A stretch of 64,000 bases of DNA from Thermoanaerobaculia bacterium (lineage in GTDB: Bacteria; Acidobacteriota; Thermoanaerobaculia; Multivoradales; J023), in contig JAUIJL010000020.1 in NCBI GenBank assembly GCA_030431255.1, forward strand, positions 124,001 to 188,000, written 5' to 3'. The first letter of the stretch is position 1. The number at the start of each line of letters is the position of its first letter. A program made the position numbers and the translations under genes. Positions 8,442-17,753 of the stretch are shown here, in pieces. The notes under the pieces were generated by a model that was not told the DNA's origin, made no database searches, and saw only the letters and a program-made list of their open reading frames with translations.

Positions 8442-10228
8442 CTTTCGGACCGAAGAATTCACCCTCTAGCAACCCGACCTCCGACCCGCGGCTCGCCCCG
8501 GGAAAGCCGGCTCACCGACGGATCGCTCCGGTGATCAGCCTGCCGGCGAGCAGGCCGGCAGGAACGTTGGCGGGTCTGTTGTTGGCCTTCTCCGCTTGGA
8601 TGGCACCGATTTCACAGGCCCAGGGCACCCACACATTTGGCGACGTCATCGACGTGCGGGTGGTCAACATCGAGGTCGTGGTGGAAGAGGACGGCCAGAA
8701 AGTGCACGGGCTCGACCCGTCGAATTTCGTCCTGGAGGTGGACGGCCAGGAAATCCCGATCGAATATTTCACCGAGGTATTGGGTGGAATCTCGCGAAAA
8801 GTCGACCCAAGCACCGAGGATGAGGGAGCGGTGCCCGCCCTAGCCCCCGGCGAGGCGGTCGGCACCAGCTATCTGATTTTCATCGACGACTATTTTCCGA
8901 TCAAGCAGGATCGCGACCGGGTCTTGGACGGCCTCATCGAGCAGCTTCCGAATCTGCAACCCCAAGACCGGGCGGCGGTGGTCGCATTCGACGGAAAACG
9001 GCTCGAGATGTTGTCGAATTGGAGCCAAAGCCTGCCGGCGCTGACCCGCTCCTTGCAGAAGGCCAAAAGCCGGGACACCCTTGCCCTACAACGCATCGCT
9101 CGGAACCGGGCCTTTGAAACCAATCAGGATCTCGGCGAGCTGGAGCTCGGCTTCGACCTTCGGGACTTGGAGTCCGACGACACCTACGCGACCTTTATCG
9201 CCGGCTACGACGCCGACCTGAACGTAACCGAGGAGCGCTACGCGCGATTGGTCTTCGGCCAGGCCGACCGGGCAATTCGGGCGGCGGCCGCGACCCTTCG
9301 CAGCTTCGCCGGTCCCCCGGGTCGCAAAGTGATGCTGCTGCTTTCCGGAGGCTGGCCCAGCGACCCTTCGTTGTGGGCTACGGGAGATTCCGTGCGCTCC
9401 GCCCGAGGCCGGGGAACCACCCGTGGCCAAGGCTTGCTCGCCCCGCTGATCGAAACCGCCAACCTGCTCAGCTACACGATTTATCCTGTGGATGTGCCTG
9501 GGGTCAGCGCCTCCCTGGTAGACACCTCGCAAACCACGATCGGCTTGAACGCCGACCGCTTCGGCCTGGCCCTCGACCGAGAACACCAAGAAGAAGCGGC
9601 TCTTTTTCAGATCGCCCGGGAAACCGGCGGCAAAGCGCTCTTGAACACCAACCGCATCCGCGCCTTCGAAGCGGTTGTTGCAGATACACGATCTTATTAT
9701 TGGCTCGGTTTCACCCCTTCCTGGAAAGGAGACGATTCCGGCCACCGGGTGGCCGTGCGGCTGCGAGACCGGAACGGCAAGGTCCGCGCCCGACGGAGCT
9801 TTTCGGATCTATCACGCTCGACCGAGGTCAACATGATGGTGGAAAGCACGTTGAGAATCGGCAATCCCCCGAGCGTCGCTCCGCTCCGGGCACAAATAGA
9901 GCGGGGATCCCGGGCTGGAATCGGAAAGCGCAAGGTGCCGATCAAAATTGCCATCCCCCTCGGCCAGCTCACCTTTCTGCCCGCCCAAGAGGGATGGGCC
10001 GCCGACGCCGAGCTGAGGGTCGCCGTGCTCGACCGAAAAGGTATCACTACCGAAATTCCGGTCGTGCCCATGGCCCTGACCGCGAAAACCCAACCCGCTC
10101 CCGATGCGTTCACCGTTTATGAAACTGAAATAAAAATGAGAAACGAGCGTCACGACCTGGTGCTCTCCCTATACGACAAAGCCTCGGGCAAGATTCTCTC
10201 AGCGAAGCTGGAAGTGCCTGCCCTATAA
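8438..10228 (+). CDS. Secreted VWFA-related Acidobacterial domain protein, copy 2
   Basis: 596-residue paralogue translationally coupled to copy 1 by an ATGA overlap. A long basic n-region precedes the hydrophobic signal segment (TLAGLLLAFSAWMAPISQAQ). The shared module IDVRVVNIEVVVEEDGQKV and VDGQEIPIEYFTEV follows. The A-domain contains YLIFIDDYFPIKQDRDRVL, LQPQDRAAVVAFDGKRLEML and VMLLLSGGWPSDP. After YTIYPVDVPGVSA come ARETGGKAL and YYWLGFTPSWKGDD, then LSLYDKASGKIL near the C-terminus. As in the other copies, the MIDAS serines are absent (D-D-Y-F-P). Likely exported; substrate or partner unknown. Confidence 0.88.
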   Translation: MTFGPKNSPSSNPTSDPRLAPGKPAHRRIAPVISLPASRPAGTLAGLLLAFSAWMAPISQAQGTHTFGDVIDVRVVNIEVVVEEDGQKVHGLDPSNFVLEVDGQEIPIEYFTEVLGGISRKVDPSTEDEGAVPALAPGEAVGTSYLIFIDDYFPIKQDRDRVLDGLIEQLPNLQPQDRAAVVAFDGKRLEMLSNWSQSLPALTRSLQKAKSRDTLALQRIARNRAFETNQDLGELELGFDLRDLESDDTYATFIAGYDADLNVTEERYARLVFGQADRAIRAAAATLRSFAGPPGRKVMLLLSGGWPSDPSLWATGDSVRSARGRGTTRGQGLLAPLIETANLLSYTIYPVDVPGVSASLVDTSQTTIGLNADRFGLALDREHQEEAALFQIARETGGKALLNTNRIRAFEAVVADTRSYYWLGFTPSWKGDDSGHRVAVRLRDRNGKVRARRSFSDLSRSTEVNMMVESTLRIGNPPSVAPLRAQIERGSRAGIGKRKVPIKIAIPLGQLTFLPAQEGWAADAELRVAVLDRKGITTEIPVVPMALTAKTQPAPDAFTVYETEIKMRNERHDLVLSLYDKASGKILSAKLEVPAL

Positions 10229-10390
10229 GGCTTTAGCCAAACGACACTCGAAAAATCCGGCCTTGGGAAGCCTGCCGTCCGCGGACGGCTCGGGGGCCCC
10301 TTTGCCCGAAACACTGCCTAAAAAACACGGCCCGAAATCGATTCGCAACACCGAATACCTCAACCGAGGACGCACCCTAGGAGCCAGCCC

Positions 10391-12142
10391 ATGAGATTCA
10401 ACCCACACCCCAACACGCCCACCCGACCCAGCTCGAGGGTCACCGCCCCGACGGCTCTCAGGACCCTCATCGTCACGCTCTTATGGCTCACCGCGGTGGT
10501 CTTGCCGGCCGGCGCGGACGGCTCAGCCCCCGCCGGAGTGGACGATTCTGTGTTCGGCGAAGCTGTAGACGTTCGCGTCGTCAATCTCGAAGTCGTGGTC
10601 GAAGAGCGGGGTGAGCGAGTCCGTGGGCTCACCCCGGACGATTTCGTGCTCGAAATCGACGGTCACGTGATGCCGATCGAATTTTTCACCGAGGTGGCCG
10701 ACGGCACCGCGGTCCAAAGCATCACCGCAGCCGATGCCGCCGGCGCCGCCCCCAAGAGTGGCGAGCAAGTCTCCACCAGCTACCTCGTCTTCATCGATGA
10801 ATTCTTCACCGAGCCGGCGGATCGAGATCGCACCGTCCGGGGACTGGTCAACGAGCTGTCCCTGCTACAACCCACGGATCAGATGGCAGTCGTGGCGTTT
10901 GACGGCCAATCCGTCGATTTGTTGGCGGATTGGAGCAACAACTCCGACGCCCTCGCCACGACCTTGCAGCGGGCCCTCGAGCGACCGGTCCACGGTCTGA
11001 AGTGGCGTCTCGAGGAACGGACCTACGAGACCAATCGCATTCGCCGCTTGCGCGAGGAATCACGCCTCTATCGCCCGGGCCAACGGATCAGCACGCCCCT
11101 GCGCGATTCACTCAATCCCTTAGCTGCCGGCTTGAGTGTCGAGGAGCGTCAATTCGCCAGCCGAATTGAAGACGCCACGGAGCACGCAGCCCGGTCCGCG
11201 GCGGCCGCCCTGCGCGGATTTGCCCAACCGGAGGGTCGCAAGGTGTTGATTCTGCTTTCCGGTGGCTGGCCCAACGAGGCCGCCCGGTGGGTGGTGCCCG
11301 ACCTCGACCGTCGCTTCGAGCGCAACGGCCTGCTGCAAGGGGATCGCATGCTCGATCCGTTGACCGAAACCGCCAACCTTTTGGGCTATTCGATCTACGC
11401 CGTCGACATGCCCGGCATCGACGCCATCACCGTCGACGCCGGGACCGCCACGGTCTACGAATCGGACAGTGTACGCGAGGTCAGCCGGCAGCGGGAGCTG
11501 GAGGAAGAGTTCGGCCTGATCGAGCTCGCCGAACGCACCGGCGGCCAGGCCTTGCTCGACGGTGCCCGCGAGACCGCCTTCTCCCGCGTGGTCGACGACA
11601 CCCGCACCTACTATTGGCTCGGCTTTTCTCCGACGTGGCAACAAAACGACAGCCGTCACAAAGTGAAAGTACGCGTGGCGCGCAAGGGGCATAAAGTCCG
11701 GGCTCGCAGCAGCTTCCTGGATCTTTCGGAGTCCAGCCGTATTTCCATGCTCACGGAAAGCGCTCTGCTGTTCCGAGACACTCCCGATGCCTATCCCTTG
11801 ACCGCCAGCTTCGGCCCCAGCGAGCGCCGGCGTTTCGGCAAGCGAGAGGTCCCGCTGACCGTCGATATTCCCGTCAACGAGGTGACCTTCCTGCCGACCG
11901 CCGAGGGATTCACCTCGGAGCTCGAGCTGAGGGTGGCGGTGGTCGACGAGCACGGCAACCGCGCGGACATCCCGGTGGTCCCCATTACCTACGAAACCGA
12001 GCGCTTGCCGGAAGGCCAGGAAGTGGCGACCTACGAGACCCGGGTCCTTCTGCGCAAGAAGGAGCACAACGTGGTGGTCTCCCTCTACGACCGCCTATCC
12101 GGCAAGCTCCACTCCACGCGACTGACCCTTGCCTCGCTCTAA
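10391..12142 (+). CDS. Secreted VWFA-related Acidobacterial domain protein, copy 3
   Basis: 583-residue paralogue, 162 bp after copy 2. The spacer holds the perfect palindrome GCCGTCCGCGGACGGC (10274-10289). An AGGAG seven bases before ATG 10391 supports the start. There is a signal peptide (LIVTLLWLTAVVLPAGADG), then VDVRVVNLEVVVEERG, VMPIEFFTEV, the A-domain YLVFIDEFFTEPADRDR, LQPTDQMAVVAFDGQSVDLL and VLILLSGGWPNE, then YSIYAVDMPGIDA, ERTGGQAL and YYWLGFSPTWQQND. The expected metal site reads D-E-F-F-T, without the two serines. A strong terminator follows at 12164-12192, so transcription from copies 1-3 probably ends here. Confidence 0.88.
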   Translation: MRFNPHPNTPTRPSSRVTAPTALRTLIVTLLWLTAVVLPAGADGSAPAGVDDSVFGEAVDVRVVNLEVVVEERGERVRGLTPDDFVLEIDGHVMPIEFFTEVADGTAVQSITAADAAGAAPKSGEQVSTSYLVFIDEFFTEPADRDRTVRGLVNELSLLQPTDQMAVVAFDGQSVDLLADWSNNSDALATTLQRALERPVHGLKWRLEERTYETNRIRRLREESRLYRPGQRISTPLRDSLNPLAAGLSVEERQFASRIEDATEHAARSAAAALRGFAQPEGRKVLILLSGGWPNEAARWVVPDLDRRFERNGLLQGDRMLDPLTETANLLGYSIYAVDMPGIDAITVDAGTATVYESDSVREVSRQRELEEEFGLIELAERTGGQALLDGARETAFSRVVDDTRTYYWLGFSPTWQQNDSRHKVKVRVARKGHKVRARSSFLDLSESSRISMLTESALLFRDTPDAYPLTASFGPSERRRFGKREVPLTVDIPVNEVTFLPTAEGFTSELELRVAVVDEHGNRADIPVVPITYETERLPEGQEVATYETRVLLRKKEHNVVVSLYDRLSGKLHSTRLTLASL

Positions 12143-12163
12143 CCGAGACCCTATGTCGGTACC

Positions 12164-12192
12164 ATCCGCGCTCAGGCGAGCGCGGATTTTTT
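12164..12192 (+). terminator. Rho-independent terminator after VWFA copy 3
   Basis: Perfect 10-bp stem ATCCGCGCTC (12164-12173) / GAGCGCGGAT (12178-12187) with an AGGC tetraloop, running into a six-T tract ending at 12192. It separates copy 3 from copy 4, so copy 4 needs its own promoter in 12193-12402. Confidence 0.92.
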
Positions 12193-12402
12193 CGTCCGAC
12201 AACTAGGTTCCATCCAGCTTGGGCGTCTTCGAGGATCCGGAAGGCGCGGCAAATCACTGGTGGCGCGAGCTCGTAGCGACGCGCGCAGAGTGCCGCGCCG
12301 ACCACCGAGACAGCATTTCTGGATAGAAGGCAACTAGACGACAAACTCCGGCATTGTATGCTTGGATCCTCAATCCCTTAGGAGCCCATAGGAGTCATCA
12401 AT

Positions 12403-14097
12403 ATGCGCCGTTTTCCGGCAGCTTCCCATCGCCCGACCAGCACTTACAACAAGCTCTCCATCGTGTCGGCAGCCGTGCTCTGCGCTGTGATCGCGTTCAC
12501 CGCCGGCCCAAGCGCAGCCCAGGAGCCCGAGGTCTTCGGCGAGGTCATCGATGTCCGGGTGGTGAATCTCGAGGTGGTGGTCACCGAAAAGGGTGAACGG
12601 GTCACAGGAATGGGTCCCGATGACTTCGAGCTGTTGGTGGACAAGGAGCCCGTGGCGATCGAATATTTCACCGAGGTCTCCGGCGGCACCGCCGTCGCAC
12701 GGGACGACAGCGGTGAATCCGCCGCTTTACCCGCCCTCGCCCCGGGCGAGCCCGTGGGCACCAGCTATTTGGTATTCATCGACGAGTTTTTCACCCTCGC
12801 CCGCGATCGGGATCGAGTCTTGGACGCCCTATCCGAGCAGCTGCCCAACCTCCAGAACCAGGATCGTATGGCGATCGTCGCCTATGACGGTCGACGGGTG
12901 GATATGCTGGCCAATTGGACCGACAACATTCCCGAGCTCACCCGTGAGCTGAGAAAAGCCAAAGATCGCAAAGCCCGCGGTTTGGAGCGATACTCCGAGC
13001 GCCGTGTCTTCGATACCGGTCGGGAGCTGGAAGCCGGCGTCAACCGTGGACAAACCTATCTCGGCGCCGACACCAGCTTCGGCGCGGAGCAGGAGCAAAT
13101 GGCCCTGCGGATCTCTGGTCAAGTGGAGAACGCCGTGCGGGCGGCCACCGCCACCCTGCGCGGATTCGCCAATCCTCCGGGGCGAAAGGTCATGCTCTTG
13201 CTTTCCGGCGGCTGGCCGGCCGACCCCATGCGCTGGGTCGCTTCCGAGGAAGCCGGATTCTTCGACGACCGAGGCATTCCCCGGGGCAACGACCTCTTGG
13301 GCGACCTGTCGACCACCGCCAACCGGCTGAGCTACACCATCTACCCGGTGGACATGCCCGGAGTCACCTACCAAGCGGTCGACGCGGCGCGGGGCAACGT
13401 TCAAGAAGCCAATCTGTCCCAAGAGTCCAGCCGCGTCCGGGAGCAAGAGGAGGAAGCCGCGTTGCTGCAGCTCGCCCGAGAAACCGGCGGCGAGGCCTTC
13501 TTAAACGGAGTCCGGACGTCGGCCTTTGAGCGGGCCGTGGCCGACACCCGCACCTACTATTGGATCGGCTTTACCCCTTCCTGGCAGGGCAACGACAGCG
13601 AGCATTCCGTAGAAATTCGGGTCAAGCGCAAAGGGCTCAAGGTGAGAACCAGAGACTCGTTCTTAGATCTATCCCGCTCCACCGAGGTCAGCATGATGGT
13701 CGAGAGCGCCCTGCTCTTCGGTGGCGCTCCTGGCGCTACCCCATTGGACATTTCGGTCGGCCGTGGCAAGAGATCCGGCATCGGCAAGAGGGACGTGCCG
13801 TTGAGCATTCAAGTGCCCCTGCACGAGCTGACCTTTTTACCCAGCGCCGAAGGCTTCGCGTCCGAGGTAGAGCTGCGCATAGCCGTGCTCGATTCCGACG
13901 GCAACAGCGCGGAGGAGATCCCGGTCATTCCCTTCGGTTATAAATCACCCCGGGTGCCCGCGCCGGGTGAGGTCGCCTTCATGCCGTTCGAGACCCAGCT
14001 GCGCATGCGCAACAAACCCCACACGTTGGTGGTTTCGCTCTACGACGTGCCTTCCGGCAAGATCCTTACCGGCCGGGCCGAGGTTCAGAAACGCTGA
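12403..14097 (+). CDS. Secreted VWFA-related Acidobacterial domain protein, copy 4
   Basis: 564-residue paralogue after the terminator, so probably a separate transcript. The start is supported by GGAG upstream (ATAGGAGTCATCA). The signal peptide includes LSIVSAAVLCAVIAFTAGPSAAQ. The shared order follows: IDVRVVNLEVVVTEKGERV, PVAIEYFTEVSGG, A-domain YLVFIDEFFTLARDRDRVL, LQNQDRMAIVAYDGRRVDML and VMLLLSGGWPADP, then YTIYPVDMPGV, ARETGGEAF, YYWIGFTPSWQGND, LDLSRSTEVSMMVESAL and the C-terminal VVSLYDVPSGKIL. It is closest by eye to copy 2. MIDAS serines are again missing (D-E-F-F-T). Function unknown. Confidence 0.88.
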   Translation: MRRFPAASHRPTSTYNKLSIVSAAVLCAVIAFTAGPSAAQEPEVFGEVIDVRVVNLEVVVTEKGERVTGMGPDDFELLVDKEPVAIEYFTEVSGGTAVARDDSGESAALPALAPGEPVGTSYLVFIDEFFTLARDRDRVLDALSEQLPNLQNQDRMAIVAYDGRRVDMLANWTDNIPELTRELRKAKDRKARGLERYSERRVFDTGRELEAGVNRGQTYLGADTSFGAEQEQMALRISGQVENAVRAATATLRGFANPPGRKVMLLLSGGWPADPMRWVASEEAGFFDDRGIPRGNDLLGDLSTTANRLSYTIYPVDMPGVTYQAVDAARGNVQEANLSQESSRVREQEEEAALLQLARETGGEAFLNGVRTSAFERAVADTRTYYWIGFTPSWQGNDSEHSVEIRVKRKGLKVRTRDSFLDLSRSTEVSMMVESALLFGGAPGATPLDISVGRGKRSGIGKRDVPLSIQVPLHELTFLPSAEGFASEVELRIAVLDSDGNSAEEIPVIPFGYKSPRVPAPGEVAFMPFETQLRMRNKPHTLVVSLYDVPSGKILTGRAEVQKR

Positions 14098-14136
14098 TCG
14101 AGTTGACATTCGCGACGATATCAACATGAAGAAAAG

Positions 14137-14165
14137 GGGCGTTTCAAGGCCGATCGGTCTATAAT
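14137..14165 (+). promoter_or_regulatory. Possible promoter/leader of the DAHP synthase gene
   Basis: A perfect TATAAT hexamer (14160-14165) lies 80 bp before the start of the class II DAHP synthase gene, but its -35 region is poor. A TTGACA at 14103-14108 is not at a proper distance. The -10 sits inside a potential large hairpin (GGGGCG near 14136 with CGCCCC near 14168, enclosing GGCCGATCGGTC), which could be an operator or a structured leader. Confidence 0.35.
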
Positions 14166-14244
14166 CCCGCCCCTGAGCTTGAGCCCCCGAGGGTTGTCCC
14201 GGCAGGTCGCCGGATGCGCCCATCCCATGCCTAAGGAAACGACC

Positions 14245-15621
14245 ATGTACAGCGATTGGACGCCCGACTCATGGCAAGGCTTCGAAGCCTTGCAGCAGCC
14301 GACCTACGACGACCCCTACGCCCTCGAGGCAGCTGTGGATCGGCTCGCCAAATTGCCGCCCCTGGTGACCTCATGGGAAATCGAATCCTTGAAGAGCCAG
14401 CTGGCGGACGCCTGCACCGGCGGTCGTTTTCTGCTCCAGGGCGGCGACTGTGCCGAGGTCTTTGAAGATTGTGAGTCCAACATCATCGCCAACAAGCTGA
14501 AGATCTTGTTGCAGATGAGCCTGGTCTTGGTGCACAGCGGCAAACGCCGGGTCATTCGCGTCGGTCGATTCGCCGGGCAATACGCCAAACCCCGATCCGC
14601 GGATTTTGAAAAACGGGACGGTCAAAGCCTGCCCAGCTACCGAGGCGATTTGGTCAACGCCCTCGAGTTCGACCCCGAGTCCAGGCGTCCGGATCCCGAA
14701 CGACTCATTCGGGGTTACGAACGGGCGGCGCTGACCCTCAACTTCATCCGCTCGCTGATCGACGGCGGATTCGCCGACCTCCATCATCCGGAATATTGGG
14801 ACCTGGATTTCGTTCGCCATAGCCCTAAAGCCCAGGAATACCGGGAGATTGTAGGCGGCATCGGCGATTCTCTGCGCTTCATGGAGACCCTGGCCGGTCG
14901 GCAAGTGGGCGAGATCGATCGGGTCGATTTTTTCTCCAGCCACGAAGGGCTGCACCTTTTGTACGAGCAGGCGCAGACCCGTCGGGTGCCCCACCGCTCC
15001 GGCTGGTACAACCTGGCCGCCCACATGCCGTGGATCGGCATGCGAACCGCGGATCCCGGCGGCGCCCACGTCGAGTATTTCCGCGGCATCGAAAACCCGA
15101 TCGGCATCAAGATCGGCCCTGCCATGACCTCGGATTGGTTGCTCGATCTGGCCAAGCGAATCAATCCCGACAACGAGCCGGGCCGCCTGGTTCTGATCCA
15201 TCGCTTCGGCCACGAATCGATTGCCGACGGTCTCCCACCACTGATCGAGGCGGTAGAAAAAGCCGAGCAGAAAGTCGTGTGGTGCTGTGATCCCATGCAC
15301 GGCAACACCGTCAAGACCCAAGTCGGGCTCAAAACTCGCCGGTTCGACCACATCATGTCCGAAGTGGAGCAAGCGTTCGACATCCATTCCGAGCTCGGCA
15401 CCTACCTCGGCGGCATCCACATCGAGCTGACCGGCGACGACGTCACGGAATGCACCGGTGGCGCCCGGGGCCTGTCGGACGACGCCCTGCAACAGCGCTA
15501 CAAGACGTTTGTCGATCCGCGCCTCAACTACGAGCAGAGCCTGGAGCTGGCCTTGAGGGTCGGTCAACGCATGGCTCGCGCCAATATTGAAGCCTTGATG
15601 GAAACACCGGTGGTTTTCTGA
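14245..15621 (+). CDS. Class II 3-deoxy-7-phosphoheptulonate (DAHP) synthase
   Basis: First enzyme of the shikimate pathway: phosphoenolpyruvate plus erythrose-4-phosphate to DAHP. The 458 residues match the class II (plant/Mycobacterium-like) family, not the short AroFGH type. Visible hallmarks are FLLQGGDCAEVF with the metal-binding cysteine, RVGRFAGQYAKPRS, the substrate-binding HLPWIGMRT-like segment (HMPWIGMRT), GIKIGPAM, WCCDPMHGNT and HIELTGDDVTECTGG. The start is put at 14245 (MYSDWTPDSW) because AAGGA lies seven bases upstream and homologues start near this tryptophan-containing segment; the frame continues upstream to 14179. With TyrA at 47958 this gives two aromatic amino-acid genes in the window, though far apart. 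Confidence 0.95.
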   Translation: MYSDWTPDSWQGFEALQQPTYDDPYALEAAVDRLAKLPPLVTSWEIESLKSQLADACTGGRFLLQGGDCAEVFEDCESNIIANKLKILLQMSLVLVHSGKRRVIRVGRFAGQYAKPRSADFEKRDGQSLPSYRGDLVNALEFDPESRRPDPERLIRGYERAALTLNFIRSLIDGGFADLHHPEYWDLDFVRHSPKAQEYREIVGGIGDSLRFMETLAGRQVGEIDRVDFFSSHEGLHLLYEQAQTRRVPHRSGWYNLAAHMPWIGMRTADPGGAHVEYFRGIENPIGIKIGPAMTSDWLLDLAKRINPDNEPGRLVLIHRFGHESIADGLPPLIEAVEKAEQKVVWCCDPMHGNTVKTQVGLKTRRFDHIMSEVEQAFDIHSELGTYLGGIHIELTGDDVTECTGGARGLSDDALQQRYKTFVDPRLNYEQSLELALRVGQRMARANIEALMETPVVF

Positions 15622-15658
15622 GGCAACCCAACTTCCCGAGCCGATCCACGGAGATACC

Positions 15659-16351
15659 ATGAGCGACCCCAAGACCATCCTGATCACCGGAGCCACCCGG
15701 GGTCTGGGCAAAGCCCTGGCCGTCCGCTTCGCCGCCGAAGGGCACACCATCATCGGCTGCGGACGCGACCAGAATGCCCTCGAGAGCCTGCGCGACGAGC
15801 TCGGTCCACGGCATCTCTTCGATGCGGTCGATGTGGTCGACGACGACGCTGTCGCCGGCTGGGCCGCCAAGGTGATCGCCGAAAAGGGGGCACCCGACAT
15901 CTTGCTCAACAACGCGGCGCTGATCAACAAACGCGCCCCGCTTTGGGAAGTGCCGGCGGACGAGATGTCGAAAGTGGTCGACGTCAACATCAAGGGCGTG
16001 GTCAACGTCATCCGCCACTTCACCCCGGCGATGATCGAACGAGGCTCCGGCGTCATCCTCAACCTCAGCTCCGGCTGGGGCCAATTCGGCGCCCCTGAGG
16101 TCGCGCCCTATTGCGCGACCAAATTCGCCATCGAGGGCATGACCCAAGCCATGGCCCAGGAGCTGCCCAAAGGCATGGCCGCGATCCCCCTCTCCCCGGG
16201 CATCATCCATACCGAGATGTTGGATCAGGCTTTCGGCGAGGCGGCCTCCCAGCATTGGACACCGGAAGATTGGATCGAGGTCGCGGCGCCGTTCATTCTC
16301 GGCCTAGGCCCCGAGCAGAACGGCGAGTCCATCCGCATTCCCGACGCTTGA
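15659..16351 (+). CDS. Short-chain dehydrogenase/reductase (SDR)
   Basis: NAD(P)-dependent oxidoreductase of the classical SDR type, 230 residues. The cofactor motif TGATRGLGKALA is at residues 10-21, followed by NNAAL, the catalytic serine in NLSSGWG and YCATKFA with the active-site Tyr-x-x-x-Lys. Then comes PLSPGIIHTEM. The gene begins 37 bp after the DAHP synthase stop with a GGAG site and may be co-transcribed, but its substrate cannot be deduced. The C-terminus is short compared with 250-residue SDRs. Confidence 0.9.
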   Translation: MSDPKTILITGATRGLGKALAVRFAAEGHTIIGCGRDQNALESLRDELGPRHLFDAVDVVDDDAVAGWAAKVIAEKGAPDILLNNAALINKRAPLWEVPADEMSKVVDVNIKGVVNVIRHFTPAMIERGSGVILNLSSGWGQFGAPEVAPYCATKFAIEGMTQAMAQELPKGMAAIPLSPGIIHTEMLDQAFGEAASQHWTPEDWIEVAAPFILGLGPEQNGESIRIPDA

Positions 16352-16656
16352 TCCACTGCCCCAGCGGCCAGAATCCGCCTTCACCGCCGATCCAGCCCAC
16401 TGTGATCGCGAAGCTCGAAGTCACGGGATTATCCGAGGCTAGCCCCCTCACCTGCCACCACTGATAGAGTAATGGCTCAGGCCAGATCCGCGGCGAGCCG
16501 CCAACGACTGAGCCTCTCTTTTCTTCATGCTTTGATCGGGCACTCGACCGCGCGCTTGCGCCGGTGCGTCGCTGAGCGCAGTTTTTGAGATCCTAATCTT
16601 TATGGAATCCGTTGTCCGGAATCGGCCGACGGAGCCCATTGCATGGAGGTGGGCCC
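16352..16656. other. Gene-free stretch before the amino-acid dehydrogenase gene
   Basis: About 305 bp with no supported gene and no convincing terminator. It should carry the promoter of the leucine-dehydrogenase-family gene; no hexamer pair stands out. Confidence 0.5.
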
Positions 16657-17745
16657 GTGAAAGACGACATTCTTCCGCTGATCACCGCCTGGGACGGTGA
16701 GGGCATCGTGGTTCGACACGATGCTCCCACCGGAACCTGGATTTTCATTGCCTTGCATTCCAGCCTGCTGGGTTGCCCGACCGGTGGCACCCGCATGAAG
16801 GTCTACCCCGGTCTGCGAGACGCCCTGCGAGATGCCATGCGCTTGGCCGAAGGTATGACCCACAAATGGGCCGGTTTGAATTCCGAGCTCGGCGGTGGAA
16901 AAGCAGTGCTCGCCCTCTCCCGGCCCCTGGATGCCGAGGCCCGTCGGGGCCTGATGCACCGGTACGGCCGGCTTCTCGAATCGCTGAATGGTGCGTTCTG
17001 CACGGGCGCCGACCTCGGTACGGGCCCCGACGACATGCGCCATGTCGCCGAGGTTTCACAATTCGTGCTCGGGGTCGATCAGAAGACCCACGCCTCCACA
17101 GACCCCGGTCCCTTCACCGCTCGCGGAGTGCTCGCGGGTATTCGCTCAGCGGTTCTCCATCGCTTCGGAAAAGAGGGCCTCGATGGAGTGCGGATCCTCA
17201 TCCAAGGCCTCGGGGGAGTCGGCTCACCACTAGCGGGCATGCTCGCGGCGGAAGGGGCTCATCTCCTGCTCTGTGATGCGGATTCGTCACGGGCCCAACG
17301 GATGAGCCAGGACCTACCCAACAGCCACATCGTGCCCATCGACCGGGTTTATACCGAGAAATGCGACGTTTTTTGCCCCTGTGCGGTCGGTGGGATCCTC
17401 AACGAGGACTCGATCACGACCATGGGCTGCAAAATCGTCGCGGGATCTGCCAACAATCAACTACTGGAGGAAGACGACGCGGATCGGCTGCATAAATGGG
17501 GCATCCTCTACGTGCCGGACTACATCGTCAACGCCGGCGGCGCCATGGCGTTGACTCTCATGACCCAAGGCATTTCCGAACGGGAGGTCCTCGAGCAGCG
17601 GGTGGACCGCATCGGCGAGGCGGTCGCGAATATCCTGGAAGAAGCCGCCGCTTCCCAAACCACGCCCTTGAGCACGGCCCGCCGGAGGGTCGACCGATTG
17701 CTGAGCCGAAGCAGGTCGGCCCGCAACCGCTCGACCCAATCGTAG
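16657..17745 (+). CDS. Leu/Phe/Val (Glu-family) dehydrogenase
   Basis: NAD-dependent oxidative deaminase of branched-chain or aromatic amino acids (leucine/valine/phenylalanine dehydrogenase family), 362 residues. The N-terminal dimerisation/catalytic domain has CPTGGTRMKVYPGL and LNSELGGGKAVL with the catalytic lysine, then GADLGTGPDDM. The Rossmann domain has ILIQGLGGVGSPLAGML, followed by PCAVGGILN, GSANNQL and YVPDYIVNAGG. The start is GTG 16657, just after GGAGGTGGG; an open frame extends 15 codons upstream without a better start. It converges on the acyl-CoA reductase-like gene with only 8 bp between stops. Confidence 0.92.
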   Translation: MKDDILPLITAWDGEGIVVRHDAPTGTWIFIALHSSLLGCPTGGTRMKVYPGLRDALRDAMRLAEGMTHKWAGLNSELGGGKAVLALSRPLDAEARRGLMHRYGRLLESLNGAFCTGADLGTGPDDMRHVAEVSQFVLGVDQKTHASTDPGPFTARGVLAGIRSAVLHRFGKEGLDGVRILIQGLGGVGSPLAGMLAAEGAHLLLCDADSSRAQRMSQDLPNSHIVPIDRVYTEKCDVFCPCAVGGILNEDSITTMGCKIVAGSANNQLLEEDDADRLHKWGILYVPDYIVNAGGAMALTLMTQGISEREVLEQRVDRIGEAVANILEEAAASQTTPLSTARRRVDRLLSRSRSARNRSTQS

Positions 17746-17753
17746 GACGACGC

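Noticed and set aside
14371-16062. Minus-strand open frame of 563 codons
   Set aside because: Antisense to the class II DAHP synthase and SDR genes, both well supported; no recognisable domain.
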